NCBI RefSeq assembly: GCF_037039395.1
Contig: NZ_CP146242.1
Span: forward strand, 806,001-870,000
Reading direction: 5' to 3'
DNA length: 64,000 bases
DNA from: Agrobacterium vitis
GTDB lineage: Bacteria > Pseudomonadota > Alphaproteobacteria > Rhizobiales > Rhizobiaceae
Position numbers and translations under genes: made by a program. How positions within the stretch are numbered: position 1 is the first letter of the stretch; each line of letters begins with the position of its first letter. Under the pieces are notes generated by a model. The model searched no databases, was not told the origin of the DNA, and saw nothing but the letters and a program-made list of their open reading frames with translations. This document shows, one piece after another, positions 36,936-46,247 of this stretch.

Positions 36936-37541
36936 ATGTCCAAACTGAGATATTATGCCGCCCCCAAAACGACGGCTCTGGAAAACAAGCGGCCCAAGGC
37001 CGCCCACAGCGAATTTCTGCGGACCGGCAAGATCATCCGCGACGAGGACGACTGGCTGGCCGACGAAAAGCGCTATCTGACCCACGAGGAAGTGGCCGAG
37101 CGCACGGCCAAGCGTCTGGAAGCGGCGGCAGAGACCACCCATCAGCGCATCAACGGCTTTCACAAATCCATCCGCTTTCCCAAACTGCTGTTTCACCAGA
37201 CCCTTCAGGATATTCCGCATCTGGGTTACTGTCATGTCACGGCCTCGCGGTCGAATTTCGCCCAATATGCCGATGTGAAATGGGCTTTCTACTTCGCCAA
37301 TTTCAATGCCGAGGTCGGCGGCGAGGACAGTTTCTTCCAGAAGATCACCCCGCAATATGGCCGGATGTATTTTGCCGTGGCGCTGAAACCCGACAAGGCC
37401 AAACGCGAAATGACCGTGGATCGCTCGATCCGCGAAGACGGCCTGCTGTTTCGCACCAGCGATCCGAAAGTGGCGCTGAAAAACGTGCTGCTCTTGGGCG
37501 CGCGCACCTCGGCACTGCGCAAGATCATCGCCAGCATGTGA
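36936..37541 (+). CDS. Conserved hypothetical protein of rhizobial type (201 aa)
   Basis: Not assigned a function. The protein begins MSKLRYYAAP and has a basic, charged first third with a helical Glu/Lys segment (THEEVAERTAKRLEAAAE). A more hydrophobic C-terminal domain follows (WAFYFANFNAEVGG, GRMYFAVALKPD, NVLLLGARTSALRKI). No signal peptide or membrane span. Coding character is strong across its length. The stop codon's last base is the first base of the 197-bp interspersed element, as also happens at 31749. Confidence 0.7.
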   Translation: MSKLRYYAAPKTTALENKRPKAAHSEFLRTGKIIRDEDDWLADEKRYLTHEEVAERTAKRLEAAAETTHQRINGFHKSIRFPKLLFHQTLQDIPHLGYCHVTASRSNFAQYADVKWAFYFANFNAEVGGEDSFFQKITPQYGRMYFAVALKPDKAKREMTVDRSIREDGLLFRTSDPKVALKNVLLLGARTSALRKIIASM

Positions 37542-37737
37542 CAGTCTATCCAATAATCGCCGCTGGCCGTCTGCAAATGGCAATTTCTGCGCTTGAATGA
37601 TGCAATCGCATTTCCAAACGAAAAACCGCTTCGCACTTTTTCTGAAATGCTTGTACTCACGTACATTCAGTACGCTCCGTTCCGGTTCTCGAAATCACCA
37701 TTTTCGCCAGGCCAGCAGCAATTCTTGAACAGACTGT
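37541..37737 (-). repeat. 197-bp element with terminal inverted repeats, copy 2 (inverted)
   Basis: Reverse complement of the element at 31749-31890, with the ends ACAGTCTATCC and ACAGTCTGTTC in swapped order. It carries about 58 extra bases (37595-37652), themselves a RIME-like palindrome (CGCATTTCC, then ACCGCTTCGCACTTTTTC). The two copies face opposite ways about 5.7 kb apart. Confidence 0.85.
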
Positions 37738-37747
37738 AAGACAAGCC

Positions 37748-37772
37748 AGGTCTGATCCTTCGGATCAGACCT
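37748..37772 (-). terminator. Hairpin overlapping the 3' end of gbcB
   Basis: Exact 11-bp arms AGGTCTGATCC (37748-37758) and GGATCAGACCT (37762-37772) enclose a three-base loop and include the stop codon of gbcB. On the gbcB strand only a weak T-rich stretch follows, so termination efficiency is uncertain. Confidence 0.5.
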
Positions 37773-38847
37773 CGATTTCGACATCGCCTGTCGGACGGGA
37801 GCAGCAGGCGAGGATATAGCCTTCCTCGATTTCGTCATCGAGAATGCCGCCATTGTGGTTCATTTCCACGTCGCCCGACAACTTCATCACCCGGCAGGTG
37901 CCACAGAGACCGGATTCGCAGGCAGCGCCGATGCGCACGCCGATGGAGCGAGCGGCTTGCAGCACGGTAAATCCCGGCTCACACAGCGCTTCCTTGCCAG
38001 CCAGCGTGAAGGCGACCTTATGCGGCTTCACCTCACCCGTGGGATCGGCCACCACGACCATCGGCTCGGCGGCGACCGGCTGGAAGGTTTCCTCGTGGTA
38101 ACGGCTCATGTCGAACCCGGCACCGGCCAGCGATTCCCTGACCGTCGCCATAAACGGCTCAGGCCCGCAGCAAAACACCGTGCGATCCAGAAAATCCGGT
38201 GCCAACAGGCCGATTTTCGCCTTGTCGATAAAGCCGCGCAGGCCCGACCAGAGCTGCGAGCGCTGCAATTGCTCAACGATGAAACCAAGCTGGAAGAAGG
38301 GCAGATAACGGGCCTTATATTCCAGTTCCCAGCGGAAAATGATGTCATCAGGCGAGCGGGCGCAGTGGATGAAGGCAATGTCGCTATCGGGCTGGCGGTC
38401 GGCCATGTCACGGGTCATCGACATCATCGGGGTAATGCCGGAGCCCGCCGAGATGAACAGATATTTCTCGCCTGGATGCTTCACATAGGAAAAATCGCCG
38501 AGCGGTCCAAACGCCTTGATCTTCATGCCCGGCTTGAGGTTTTCAAACATCCAGCGGGTGCCGATACTGTCCTTCTGCGCCTTGACCGTGACAGCCACCG
38601 TATAGGGCCGCGACGGGCTGGAGGACAGCGTGTAGGTACGCATCACAGGCTCCGGTCCAACCGGCAGTTCCAGGGTCACGAACTGGCCGGGCAGATAGCG
38701 GAACCAATGGCCCGGCCGGTCCGGCTTGAACGTGAAGGTCATCACGTCAGGCGCTTCCGGCGTCCAGGCCACGCATTCCAGCAAATGCTCCCGGTCCGAC
38801 CAGGGCCGCATCTCATCGACATGCCGATAGATCTTATCCACCGCCAT
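37765..38847 (-). CDS. gbcB: Glycine betaine (or stachydrine-type) demethylase reductase subunit
   Basis: A 360-residue electron-transfer partner of the Rieske oxygenase encoded upstream. An FAD-binding domain (MRTYTLSSSPS) and NAD-binding domain (LFISAGSGITPMMSM, VFCCGPEPFM) precede a C-terminal plant-type [2Fe-2S] ferredoxin domain with CESGLCGTC and a fourth cysteine in ILACCSRP. The start is ATG 38847; the longer frame lacks support. It lies two bases after gbcA. Proline-betaine (stachydrine) demethylases have the same layout. Confidence 0.85.
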   Translation of the reverse strand: MAVDKIYRHVDEMRPWSDREHLLECVAWTPEAPDVMTFTFKPDRPGHWFRYLPGQFVTLELPVGPEPVMRTYTLSSSPSRPYTVAVTVKAQKDSIGTRWMFENLKPGMKIKAFGPLGDFSYVKHPGEKYLFISAGSGITPMMSMTRDMADRQPDSDIAFIHCARSPDDIIFRWELEYKARYLPFFQLGFIVEQLQRSQLWSGLRGFIDKAKIGLLAPDFLDRTVFCCGPEPFMATVRESLAGAGFDMSRYHEETFQPVAAEPMVVVADPTGEVKPHKVAFTLAGKEALCEPGFTVLQAARSIGVRIGAACESGLCGTCRVMKLSGDVEMNHNGGILDDEIEEGYILACCSRPTGDVEIEV

Positions 38848-38849
38848 GA

Positions 38850-40106
38850 TCAGGCCACGACCGACAGGGGAGATTTCCGCGAGGCTGTTTCGCCGTCCAG
38901 ACGGTCGACCATGAAATTGGCATACCATTCGACGAACTGCATCACACCACCTTCATGATCGGGCGAATAGGGACCGGGCTCGTAAGCGGGCGACCGAATG
39001 CCGAAGGCATTTTCCTCGACAATCGAGCGGTCCTGATCGTTGGTCATGTTCCAGACATGGGTCAGGTCGTGGAGATTGTAATCCACGCCTTCCACCGCAT
39101 CCTTATGCACCAGCCAGGTGGTGGTGACGGCGGTTTCCTCGGCGCTCAGCGGCAGCACCCGGAACGTGATGGCGTGGTCGCCGAGAAGATGGTTCCAGGT
39201 GGTCGGATAGTGGAACATCAGCATCGTGCCGATATGAGAAATGGTCACATCATCCGACAGCGGGTGCTTGACGGCCCGTTTGCCGTCCATCGTATAGCTC
39301 TCGGCATCCTGAACCAACGGCATGCGGGCGACGCGGAACTGGCCGCTCTGGTGCATGGTAAAGGTGCTGGGCAGACCGGCGGCCTCGCAACGCTGCCAGT
39401 GCTCGGTAATCACAGGATCGTCCCCTGCGCCCTGGACGCCGGTGGCGCTTGGCGCTTCCGGATAGGTGCGGCACAGTTCCGGGTGATTGCCGGCGCAATG
39501 GTAGCATTCCCTGTTGTTTTCCCAGACCAGCTTCCAATTGCCCTTTTCGACAATGGTATTGCGATGGGCGATTTTCGCCTCTTTCAACCGATGCGGCAGG
39601 ATATAAGGCTCGACCATGCCGCGCACGGTGGAAAAATCCATCGGCTCTGCGGCAAGACAGACGAAGATATAGCCGCCAACCGTTTCGCAGGCGACTGGCT
39701 TCATGCCATGCTGGCTCTTGTCGAAATCCTCGCCCATCTGGCGGGCAAACACCAGCGAGCCATCGAGATCATAGGTCCACTGGTGATAGGGACAGACGAG
39801 CTTTGCCGACGCGCCACGCTCCTGGGTGCAGACCCGGTGGCCGCGATGGCGACAGGTATTGTGGAAGGCACGGATCACCCCGTCTCGCCCGCGCACCACG
39901 ACGACAGGATAATCGCCGATCTGCACGGTAAAATAATTGCCAGCTCTCGGAATTTCGCAATCATGGCCCATGAACAGCCAATCGCGATACCAGATCAACT
40001 CCATATCGAGCTTGAAGTAATCTTTGTCGATATAAAAGGGCTGCTCCAGACTATAGCCTTCGCGGCGATTTTTCAGCTGGCGCAGAACGGTGCTGTGAAT
40101 ATCCAT
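38850..40106 (-). CDS. gbcA: Glycine betaine (or stachydrine-type) demethylase, Rieske oxygenase subunit
   Basis: A 418-residue Rieske non-heme iron oxygenase. The Rieske ligands are Cys85, His87, Cys105 and His108 (CRHRGH, CPYHQW). The mononuclear iron site follows in NNRECYHCAGNH. With GbcB it would oxidatively remove a methyl group from glycine betaine, giving dimethylglycine and formaldehyde. Members of the same family act on stachydrine or carnitine. ATG 40106 has GAGGG close upstream. No regulator is adjacent, and the 500-bp upstream gap is the likely control region. Confidence 0.87.
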   Translation of the reverse strand: MDIHSTVLRQLKNRREGYSLEQPFYIDKDYFKLDMELIWYRDWLFMGHDCEIPRAGNYFTVQIGDYPVVVVRGRDGVIRAFHNTCRHRGHRVCTQERGASAKLVCPYHQWTYDLDGSLVFARQMGEDFDKSQHGMKPVACETVGGYIFVCLAAEPMDFSTVRGMVEPYILPHRLKEAKIAHRNTIVEKGNWKLVWENNRECYHCAGNHPELCRTYPEAPSATGVQGAGDDPVITEHWQRCEAAGLPSTFTMHQSGQFRVARMPLVQDAESYTMDGKRAVKHPLSDDVTISHIGTMLMFHYPTTWNHLLGDHAITFRVLPLSAEETAVTTTWLVHKDAVEGVDYNLHDLTHVWNMTNDQDRSIVEENAFGIRSPAYEPGPYSPDHEGGVMQFVEWYANFMVDRLDGETASRKSPLSVVA

Positions 40107-40606
40107 GATACCCTCGTTTTCCAACCGGCGCGGGAGCATCGAAAGAAAGGGGACACATCCGCCTACCTGCGACAGCACAGCGCGACCTATGCCTCATAAC
40201 CCGCCCATACCTTCAAAACTCGATTCTAACCCATCTAGCGGTTCAGAACCATTATTTTTCAGAGTATTTGAGCTTTTCACCATCTAGCCACAAGCGCGCC
40301 ACCCACGCCGTCTTGGCCTACGACATCGCAGATATGGATTGCGACATGAGGTGATTTGGATAGTAGCGATTGCACGGCTGTTCGTCAGACTGCAAAACAC
40401 GGGGTCATGAGATTGCGGCCGCCGTAACGATCCGCAGGATAGGCATCGAGAGACCTGCGACTATCAGCAGGGGATCGGCAACGGCAAGACCCGCCAACCC
40501 GATAGCATCGGATGGCGGGTCAATTGGTGCCATTTTGGGGGACGTCATCCTCGCATTATAATCGCATCAAAAAAACGCCCCGACGTTTTCACCCTTCACA
40601 CAGCCC
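40107..40606. other. Intergenic region upstream of gbcAB
   Basis: 500 bp between the third chemoreceptor's stop and gbcA, both on the minus strand. It probably contains the gbcAB promoter. A 47-codon hydrophobic frame on the minus strand (40405-40548) is listed separately. AAAAAACGCCCCGACGTTTTC at about 40569 is a weak hairpin that could end a transcript. Confidence 0.5.
40405..40548 (-). CDS. Possible small membrane protein (47 aa)
   Basis: Opens with ATG and has a proline-rich start (MTSPKMAPIDPP). One or two hydrophobic stretches follow (AIGLAGLAVADPLLIVAGL, then PILRIVTAAAIS). TATAATGCGAGG lies directly before the ATG, so a short leader with GAGG too close to the start is the only signal. 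Codon use is compatible with this genome. It could equally be chance; no homolog is recognised. Confidence 0.25.
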   Translation of the reverse strand: MTSPKMAPIDPPSDAIGLAGLAVADPLLIVAGLSMPILRIVTAAAIS

Positions 40607-42442
40607 TCACGCCGCGTAGGACATGCCAGACCTCCCCGCACTCCGGCCAATCTGGAACTGGCCCAGCAATTGGCGAAGCTTGTTGACCTCGCCTGCCAGC
40701 GAGGCGCTGGCGGCGGTGGTTTCCTCAACCATCGCGGCGTTTTGCTGGGTCATCTGGTCCATATGGTTGACAGCGCTGTTGACCTGGGTGAGGCCCACGG
40801 ATTGTTCCTGCGCCGAGGTGGCGATTGCATCCATATGGCCGTTGGCGGTCGATACATAATCCTCAATGGTTTTGAGGACATTGCCGGTATCACGCACGAG
40901 CGTGACACCATTGCTCACTTCCTCCGAGGAATTGCGGATCAGTTCCTTGATTTCCTTGGCGGCCTGCGCCGAGCGTTGCGCCAGTTCGCGCACTTCCTGT
41001 GCCACCACCGCAAAGCCCTTGCCCGCCTCGCCTGCACGGGCGGCTTCAACGCCTGCGTTCAGGGCCAGAAGGTTGGTCTGGAAGGCAATTTCGTCGATCA
41101 CGCCGATAATGTTGGAGATCTGGCTGGAGGATGCCTCGATGCGCTGCATGGCATCCACTGCGCTCGCCACCACCTGGCCGGATTGACGGGCCGCTTTATT
41201 GGCTTCGATCACCACAGCGCGGGCTTCCTGGGTACGCTTGGCAGAATTGGAGACGTTGACCGTGATTTCATCCAGAGCGGCGGAGGTTTCCTCAAGTGAA
41301 GCCGCCTGCTGTTCGGTGCGCTTTGAAAGATCACCCGCCCCAGAGGCAATTTCGGTGGAACCATTGTTGATATTGGAAACCGATTCCAGGATGGCACCCA
41401 TGGTCTGGCCAAGCGTGCGCACCGATTGATTGAAATCGTGGCGAAGGCCTTCAAACTCCTCGGAAAATGCATCGCGCAGCTCAATGGTCAGATCGCCATC
41501 CGCCAGACGCTTCAAGCCAGCGGCCAGGCCGGAGGTTGCAATCATCAAGCGCTCCCGCGCATCTTCCTCGGCTTTCAACTGAGCCTGCTTGCGCTGCTCC
41601 TCAAGGCGCAACCGCCCCGCCTCCGCATCAGCTTCCAGCTGACGCTTTGCCACGGCATCCTCCCGGAAAACCTCAACGGCATCGCACATCAGGCCGATTT
41701 CATCGCGCCGCGGCCCAAAATCCGTGGCTCGTGATGTATCCCCGGATGAAAGCCGGTGCATCGCCTCGACCAGCAATTTGATTGGCAAAACCACGGTGCT
41801 GCGCAGCACGAAAGCCGTAGCGATCAACACCAGCACGATCAAAATCTGGATCGTACCGTTGATCGTCGCGGAGCGCGCTTCCGTCGCTTGAAGAGAGTTG
41901 CGGGCATCGGTCGTTACTTTGCGGGATGCCGCAACCGCGCTTTGAATGGACTCGTTGAGTTTCGAGGTGATCGGTCTGGTATACTGGTCACGGCGGGCGG
42001 TCAGCGCGATGAGGTCCTGACTTTGTTGAGCCCGCTGCTCTTTGACGAAATCCTTGATCTTGATGGAAGCCGTTGCGTAATCCCCAAGGCCTGTCGAAAT
42101 GGCCTGCAACGCATTCGGATTTTCAGCAACGCGCATCGCCTCTTTCAGACTGTTTTGACCGTTGAGGGCTGATTTATTCACCGCGGCCAGCTCGTCATCA
42201 ACCTCCTTGACAGTGGGTGCGAGCATGATGTTGCGCACGCCGCTCTTCATTTCGACAAACGCTTTCTCGCTGGCCGAGATACCGTCAAGAACTGTCTGCT
42301 CACGCAAAACGATGTCCTGCGCTGCCTTGATCGTGCTGTTCGTCCACTGCTGGTTGGCAACCATGCCCACAACCATGATAACGCCAAGCCCTGAGGCAAT
42401 GTAGATCTTCTTTGCGATGGTGATATTTGATAAAAACGACAT
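40607..42442 (-). CDS. Methyl-accepting chemotaxis protein (4HB-HAMP-MCP)
   Basis: A 611-residue chemoreceptor. Membrane helix 1 lies near residues 12-30, and a four-helix-bundle-like periplasmic domain with the [10 protein letters not shown] segment follows. Helix 2 is near residue 195 ([16 protein letters not shown]). HAMP ([17 protein letters not shown]), a second linker and the signalling hairpin with tip [20 protein letters not shown] complete it. The tip region is nearly identical in protein sequence to that of the interrupted receptor at 24.5-26.4 kb, as expected for the family. It ends RSGMSYAA without a docking pentapeptide. ATG 42442 has GGGGAGAG upstream. Confidence 0.9.
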   Translation of the reverse strand: MSFLSNITIAKKIYIASGLGVIMVVGMVANQQWTNSTIKAAQDIVLREQTVLDGISASEKAFVEMKSGVRNIMLAPTVKEVDDELAAVNKSALNGQNSLKEAMRVAENPNALQAISTGLGDYATASIKIKDFVKEQRAQQSQDLIALTARRDQYTRPITSKLNESIQSAVAASRKVTTDARNSLQATEARSATINGTIQILIVLVLIATAFVLRSTVVLPIKLLVEAMHRLSSGDTSRATDFGPRRDEIGLMCDAVEVFREDAVAKRQLEADAEAGRLRLEEQRKQAQLKAEEDARERLMIATSGLAAGLKRLADGDLTIELRDAFSEEFEGLRHDFNQSVRTLGQTMGAILESVSNINNGSTEIASGAGDLSKRTEQQAASLEETSAALDEITVNVSNSAKRTQEARAVVIEANKAARQSGQVVASAVDAMQRIEASSSQISNIIGVIDEIAFQTNLLALNAGVEAARAGEAGKGFAVVAQEVRELAQRSAQAAKEIKELIRNSSEEVSNGVTLVRDTGNVLKTIEDYVSTANGHMDAIATSAQEQSVGLTQVNSAVNHMDQMTQQNAAMVEETTAASASLAGEVNKLRQLLGQFQIGRSAGRSGMSYAA

Positions 42443-43306
42443 TGTCTCTCCCCGTATAGGGCTGACCGCCCCCACCCATGATGACAAAAGCTACCCCCCG
42501 CGACTGCGACCGCAGACGAACGGTGCTATGTGTGAAAGACCCGCAAAATCAGACAAATCACAGCATAGAGATATCCGCTGGGCCCCAGCCAAACGGATCA
42601 TCAAACGCACATGATGGTTCAAGGCCGATAGAGCCTCTTTGCCGATTTGCCGTTGCGGGTTGGCTATCATTCCATCCGGACAACAGGGTGCCTGCATTGT
42701 CATAAAGCAGACCACTCAATTTCATAAAACTCTCAAAACGTGCAGATACGCCTGCAACAACCCAATATTGGAAACATTAACTTAAGCATCTCTTAATTTA
42801 ATGCACCCAAAACAGGAGATGCTAAATTATTTTGCACTTATAGCGTTATTTACTGCGGGAGCGTTGCGCAGCAAACTGAATGCCCCTTGAAAGGGACGTA
42901 TCGCGATACAGAAGAAACAAGCCGCAAATATGCGAGCGAATAGAGTTTCGCCGGGAAAAATTGGAAACCGGTCTTCTCAAAAAGACAACCGAAAACAAAG
43001 AGGCCTACAGTACCCTGCGCCATATATGGCGCAGGGTACTGTCGATCATGTCCTGGGTCGCGCGTTCACCTGACGCGCCGCTAGCGCCTAGCGCACCGCG
43101 AAACTGGACAGCGAGGAGCGCCACGGCCTTGATGTGAATTCACGCTGAAGCGCGAATTTCGGCGCTCGACTGAAATGCCCCTCTGGAATGGCGCCGCAAC
43201 CGAACAAATGCGAGCGCCCTCCGCGAGAAGGTCCTATTTCATGATTGTGTACGTTCTGGATTGTGTTTTGGGTCGCGCCGTTTAACAGCTCCCCCATGCT
43301 GGCGTT
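42443..43306. other. Long intergenic region upstream of the exporter cassette
   Basis: 864 bp with no gene I can support. An AT-rich stretch (about 42720-42860) probably holds the receptor promoter. From 42950 there is RIME-like material (GAAACCGGTCTTCTC), then the 36-bp palindrome at 43007-43042, then about 260 bp without features before the exporter ATG. The region marks the left border of material that looks foreign. Confidence 0.55.
43007..43042. repeat. Perfect 36-bp palindrome
   Basis: ACAGTACCCTGCGCCATA and TATGGCGCAGGGTACTGT are exact reverse complements with no loop. The central 18 bp TGCGCCATATATGGCGCA is repeated exactly at 47556-47573, on the other side of the exporter operon. 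Confidence 0.9.
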
Positions 43307-44407
43307 ATGAACATCATACCAGAAAATGATCGAAAACTCCTTGAGACGCTCAAGTCGCTTTCACTTGAGCCCTCGCTTCAAACGCAAGAGTCGCCGGACA
43401 AAAGGTCGCGGCGCCTTTTATATGGTGCTGGTTTTATCGCACTGCTGATCAGCGCCGTAGGCGCTGGAACCTTCATTTGGCCCGATGGTATCAAGCGCGT
43501 CAAAGAGGGATTGTCGCAACGATGGCTGAGCCAAAAGTCAGAGCCAATTTTAGCCGTGGAAGCGGCGAGGAGTGCTGCTTCCTCATCCATACCGGTCAAG
43601 CCTAGTCCTGTTGCGGCCAGAGAAATAACCGGTTCCGGATATGTCGTGGCTTCAAACGCTGTCTCGGTCTATTCAAAATACGAAGGCCAGATTCGGTCTG
43701 TCAGCGTAGAAATAGGCCAGCGTGTAGAGGCTGGTCAGACGCTTATCGTTCTTGATGACTCGACCAGCCACCTCGAACTCGAGCAGGCACAATCAGACAA
43801 AATTTCTGCTCGCCTGACACTCGAAGCCAAGAGAATTGAACTCAACCAAGCAGAGGCCAATTTTCTGCGTTCTGAGACACTTGCCGATAAACAGGCTGTT
43901 TCCAAGGAAGACCTGTTACACGCCAGCACCACCTATAACAGCGCAAGGAATGCACTTGCTCAGGCGCAGCAAAAGCTGGCCAAGGCCGATCTTGACGTTA
44001 AAATTGCGCAAGATAAAGTTGACGATTTCGTGTTGAGAGCGCCAATTTCCGGGACGGTTACGGAACTGAATGCTCATACAGGCGATATGGTTCTCTCCCG
44101 CTCGGATAGTGTGCGTGAAAATCAAAAACTTCTGGCGATTACCGACACCACGACGCTGGTGATCGATGCGGATGTGGCAGAAACCAATATAGGGGCGATT
44201 ACCATTGGTCTCGCTGGAGAAGCGGTGCTTGACGGACTTCCCGATCGGCCATTCGCTGTGGACATACAGCGGATCGCGCCTGTTGCCTCCCTTGAAAAAG
44301 GCACTGTTACCTTGCGCCTCAAACTTCGGGATCCGCCAGGCGGCATCCGGCCAAACATGGCGGCGCGCATTCGCTTAGCTCAGAGCGCTGGAGAAAAATC
44401 CCAATGA
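43307..44407 (+). CDS. Membrane fusion (HlyD/DevB-like) subunit of an ABC exporter
   Basis: A 366-residue periplasmic adaptor. A cytoplasmic N-terminus is followed by one membrane helix (residues 38-58), a lipoyl half-motif (GQIRSVSVEIGQRVEAGQTL), a long coiled-coil hairpin (residues 150-240: LELEQAQSDKISARL, then ARNALAQAQQKLAKADLDVK), the second lipoyl half (APISGTVTELNAHTGDMV) and a beta-barrel. It bridges the inner-membrane permeases to an outer-membrane channel not encoded here. ATG 43307 lacks a good ribosome site. First gene of a coupled operon, overlapping the ATPase by four bases. Confidence 0.88.
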   Translation: MNIIPENDRKLLETLKSLSLEPSLQTQESPDKRSRRLLYGAGFIALLISAVGAGTFIWPDGIKRVKEGLSQRWLSQKSEPILAVEAARSAASSSIPVKPSPVAAREITGSGYVVASNAVSVYSKYEGQIRSVSVEIGQRVEAGQTLIVLDDSTSHLELEQAQSDKISARLTLEAKRIELNQAEANFLRSETLADKQAVSKEDLLHASTTYNSARNALAQAQQKLAKADLDVKIAQDKVDDFVLRAPISGTVTELNAHTGDMVLSRSDSVRENQKLLAITDTTTLVIDADVAETNIGAITIGLAGEAVLDGLPDRPFAVDIQRIAPVASLEKGTVTLRLKLRDPPGGIRPNMAARIRLAQSAGEKSQ

Positions 44408-45105
44408 GTCATCAAGAAGCTTACATTTCGCTCAGTGACGTCAAAAAAGGGTATAAAATCAGTGGAGAGATCATCCCGATATTCTCAAACCTCAACCTTG
44501 ACATTCCCGGCGGAGATTTTGTTGCGATCATGGGGCCGTCAGGCTCTGGTAAATCCACCCTCCTCAACATGTTGGCGGGCATAGAACGACCTGACTTCGG
44601 CTCTTTGCGAATAGGCACAAGCCGCCTCGATCAAATGGGGGAGGCAGCGCGCGCGTCTTGGCGCGCCAATGGTATGGGTATCGTATTTCAATTTTACAAT
44701 CTGTTACCCATGCTGAGTGTCGCAGAGAACATCGAACTGCCGCTGCTACTCAAGCCTTTGTCGGCAAAAGACCGGCGGAGTCGCGTGCAGAAAGTGCTCG
44801 AACTCGTCGGCCTTGGAGACCGCTCCAAGCAATATCCCACGCTGATGTCAGGTGGTCAGCAACAACGGGTCGGCATCGCTCGAGCTATTGTTGCCGATCC
44901 GGCGTTACTGCTGTGCGACGAACCGACCGGCGATCTGGACCGAAAGTCTGCCGATGAGGTTCTCGAAATATTGCGTTTTCTGAACCGCGAGTTCGGGAAA
45001 ACGATTGTCATGGTAACCCACGATCCCCAAGCGGCACTCTATGCTAAACGGACTCTCCATCTGGACAAGGGTTCGTTCATGGAAGAGCAGAGGGCTTCTC
45101 AATGA
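44404..45105 (+). CDS. MacB/LolD/DevA-type ABC exporter ATPase
   Basis: A 233-residue stand-alone nucleotide-binding subunit. Walker A is GPSGSGKST, the signature MSGGQQQRVGIARA, Walker B LLLCDEPTGDLD and the switch VMVTHD. FQFYNLLPMLSVAENIELP is typical of the MacB/LolD branch that drives mechanotransmission through FtsX-type permeases. It overlaps both neighbours by ATGA, a tight translational coupling. Confidence 0.92.
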   Translation: MSHQEAYISLSDVKKGYKISGEIIPIFSNLNLDIPGGDFVAIMGPSGSGKSTLLNMLAGIERPDFGSLRIGTSRLDQMGEAARASWRANGMGIVFQFYNLLPMLSVAENIELPLLLKPLSAKDRRSRVQKVLELVGLGDRSKQYPTLMSGGQQQRVGIARAIVADPALLLCDEPTGDLDRKSADEVLEILRFLNREFGKTIVMVTHDPQAALYAKRTLHLDKGSFMEEQRASQ

Positions 45106-46244
45106 CCTTCTTTGACCTGGCCAGAAAAAATGCCTTGCGCAAGCCTTTTCGAACGATATTGCTCATTATCTATGTAACGGTCGCTTTCCTTATTTACGGC
45201 CTTACGGCAAGTTTCGTGAACGGCAGCCAAGGCGCATCGGGAGCAAGCGACGACATCCTGGGTGTTATGAGTGCCGCTGGCCGTACCCAGCCGCTTCCGA
45301 TGTCTTACATGAACCGCCTCATCGCAGATCCGGACGTCTCAGCGTTAAACTTTATGATCCGCCTGCGAGGATTTGTTGTCACCGAAAAAAACGTGATGAG
45401 CGTTAGTGCGGTCGATCCACAGCATCTCATCGACACAAATGGTAAAGAGCTCGCGCTAACGAAGGAACTCGTTAACGGACTCAGCCAGCAGCGTAACAGA
45501 GTTCTTGTTGGCCGGGCGCTTGCCGAAGCCCAGGGATGGCAGATCGGGCAGACCATTACGGTCACAAGTTTCGACATCGCCAAACAAGATGGAAGCCGCG
45601 ACTGGTCCTTCACGATTGCAGGCATTTTCGACGGCGAGACCGCCGCCACAGATACATATTTTATACTTGCTCAATATGACTATTTAAACGCATTGCGCGC
45701 GCATAATAAAGATACGGTCGATGTTTTCGTTGTTCGTCCCAAAGCAAATGCTTCGGCCAGTGAACTTGCGGTGCGTATAGACGAGATGTTTTCGAACTCC
45801 GCAGCACCCACCCGCACACAATCGGAGAAGCAGTTTCTCGAGGCGTTCCTGCGCCAATATGCCGATGTCGGTCTCATCGTCAACCTCGTCGTGAGTGCTG
45901 CTTTTGTCACCCTGCTGATGATCGCCGTGAATACGATGGTGTTTTCGGTACGTGAGCGAACGTTTGAAATCGGCGTGCTAAAAACGTTGGGCTTCTCCGG
46001 CATGCAGGTCATGCTGCTGATCCTCGGGGAAACATTATTCATTTTCGCGGTCGGAGGAAGTATCGGCCTTTTATTCGCAAAGCTGGCCGTGGCTATGAGC
46101 GATCCGGCACTCGGCCTGGTATTTTCCACGGCAATCCTTGCAAAGTCTGTGGTGATGATCGCAGCCCTCGGATTGGCAACCGGCGCACTTCCGGGCTTTA
46201 ACGCACTCAGAATCCCCGTTATCGCAGCCTTCAGAGAAAGATAA
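45102..46244 (+). CDS. FtsX-type ABC exporter permease 1
   Basis: A 380-residue permease with the MacB/FtsX layout. An N-terminal helix (TILLIIYVTVAFLIYGL) is followed by a large periplasmic domain of about 220 residues. Three C-terminal helices start near residue 265 (LIVNLVVSAAFVTLLMIAV, MLLILGETLFIFAVGGSIG, SVVMIAALGLATGALPG). RERTFEIGVLKTLGFS is the conserved cytoplasmic coupling segment. It probably pairs with the next gene product as a heterodimer. Three bases separate the two genes. Confidence 0.88.
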   Translation: MTFFDLARKNALRKPFRTILLIIYVTVAFLIYGLTASFVNGSQGASGASDDILGVMSAAGRTQPLPMSYMNRLIADPDVSALNFMIRLRGFVVTEKNVMSVSAVDPQHLIDTNGKELALTKELVNGLSQQRNRVLVGRALAEAQGWQIGQTITVTSFDIAKQDGSRDWSFTIAGIFDGETAATDTYFILAQYDYLNALRAHNKDTVDVFVVRPKANASASELAVRIDEMFSNSAAPTRTQSEKQFLEAFLRQYADVGLIVNLVVSAAFVTLLMIAVNTMVFSVRERTFEIGVLKTLGFSGMQVMLLILGETLFIFAVGGSIGLLFAKLAVAMSDPALGLVFSTAILAKSVVMIAALGLATGALPGFNALRIPVIAAFRER

Positions 46245-46247
46245 GTT

